Shown here piece by piece: positions 63,586 to 64,000 of a stretch of DNA of 64,000 nt. The notes beneath the pieces were generated by a model, which was given only the letters and a program-made list of their open reading frames with translations, made no database searches and was not told the origin of the DNA. The DNA comes from JAZKBN01 sp040388605. Lineage in GTDB: Bacteria; Bacteroidota; Bacteroidia; Cytophagales; Flexibacteraceae. Each line of letters starts with the position of its first letter. Position 1 is the stretch's first letter. A program made the translations under genes and the position numbers. The stretch covers positions 56,565-120,564 of the forward strand of contig JAZKBN010000022.1 of assembly GCA_040388605.1 (NCBI GenBank), written 5' to 3'.

Positions 63586-63593
63586 CAAATTTA
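63586..63593 (-). promoter_or_regulatory. -7 box of the SNF2 helicase gene
   Basis: TAAATTTG on the minus strand, an exact TAnnTTTG match, about 23 bases before the ATG. No -33 element is recognised. Confidence 0.4.
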
Positions 63594-63669
63594 CGCATAA
63601 ACAAGATGGTATGGCCCATAAATAAAAAATGATTGCAAAATGGTCGTTTCGCCGGTGTCTTTTTACCTC

Positions 63670-64000
63670 AGGAGGGGTGGCAGGTGGCAGGGTAATGCGC
63701 GTTGCCGGGGTTTGCACACAAGCCCTCAGGCGGGGCGGCAGGTGGCGGGGCGGCAGGTGGCGGAGCCATGCGTGTTGCCGGGGTTTGCACACAAGCCATC
63801 AGGCGGGGCGGCAGATGGCGGGGTCATGCACGTGGCCGGGGTTTGCACACAAGCCATCAGGCGGGGCGGCTGGCGGCGGGGCATTGCGCGTGGCCGGGGT
63901 TTGTGTGCGAGCCATCAGGCGGGGCGGAAGGTGGCGGGGCATTGCGCGTGGCCGGGGTTTGTGTGCGAGCCATAAGGCGGGGCGGCAGGTGGCGGGGCCT
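63670..64000. repeat. GC-rich 58-bp tandem repeat (minisatellite), continuing beyond the window
   Basis: At least five tandem units, marked by GCCGGGG at 63704, 63777, 63835, 63893 and 63951. Spacings are 73, 58, 58 and 58 bases. The first is longer because a 15-base block (CGGGGCGGCAGGTGG) is doubled inside it. The period is not a multiple of three, so the frames on either strand are not conserved between units and coding is unlikely. G-rich runs within each unit could form G-quadruplexes. The array reaches the window end and its full length is unknown. Confidence 0.9.

Noticed and set aside
63640..63975. A 111-codon repeat-containing ORF at the right end
   Set aside because: The 58-bp period shifts the frame in each unit, so the peptide is not truly repetitive; it looks like GC-rich non-coding DNA.
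63670..64000. A CRISPR array at the right-end repeats
   Set aside because: Units are contiguous, with no unique spacers between constant repeats, and no cas gene is in the window.

Overview
The window looks like a chromosome segment of a member of the Bacteroidota, probably close to Chitinophagales or Sphingobacteriales; the sequence does not fix the order. Support comes from four large secreted proteins with type IX secretion (T9SS) C-terminal sorting domains, a fused SecDF, a single-chain glycyl-tRNA synthetase, PorT-like outer-membrane barrels, weak or absent Shine-Dalgarno sites, and promoters of the Bacteroidota type (TTTG, 19-20 nt, TAnnTTTG). No rRNA, tRNA or CRISPR array was found.

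Layout. 0.1-8.2 kb: a GT-C-like membrane protein, an isolated nuoN, an O-methyltransferase, a candidate structured ncRNA, a DUF4440-like protein, glyS, smpB and a CpsB/YwqE-type PHP phosphatase. 8.4-16.7 kb: two T9SS cargo proteins flanking lepA, then a DUF4197 lipoprotein. 17-22.4 kb: sufB and sufCD, with an Old Yellow Enzyme gene and a small membrane protein between sufB and sufC. 22.7-29.3 kb: a TacA/TacT-like toxin-antitoxin pair, pckA, fbp and a DarT/DarG pair followed by an extra gene that encodes only the DarG C-terminal domain. 29.4-39.1 kb: two tandem OMP paralogues, then complex I genes in two units (nuoCDEF and nuoAB) separated by a lipoprotein gene and a secreted-protein gene. 39.4-44.3 kb: a small exported protein, secDF interrupted by one in-frame TAG, and a MarR regulator. 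44.3-50.8 kb: a six-gene phage-derived cassette (TerS-like, TerL, tail-like proteins) without capsid, portal, lysis or integration genes. 51.1-56.1 kb: two more T9SS proteins, one with a C-type lectin domain. 56.2-64 kb: a palindromic MITE-like element, a nucleotide-sugar dehydrogenase, ybeY, an alpha/beta hydrolase, an AT-rich patch with a decayed IS256-type transposase, a SNF2 helicase and a GC-rich 58-bp tandem repeat running off the end.

How the genes relate. Most of the window is housekeeping: respiration (nuo), Fe-S assembly (suf), gluconeogenesis (pckA, fbp next to each other), translation and ribosome rescue (glyS, lepA, smpB, ybeY) and export (secDF feeding the Sec-dependent first step of T9SS). 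The points most worth a second look are the reduced terminase/tail cassette, the DarTG locus with a duplicated antitoxin interaction domain, the amber codon in secDF, and the structured RNA candidate between the O-methyltransferase and the DUF4440-like gene.
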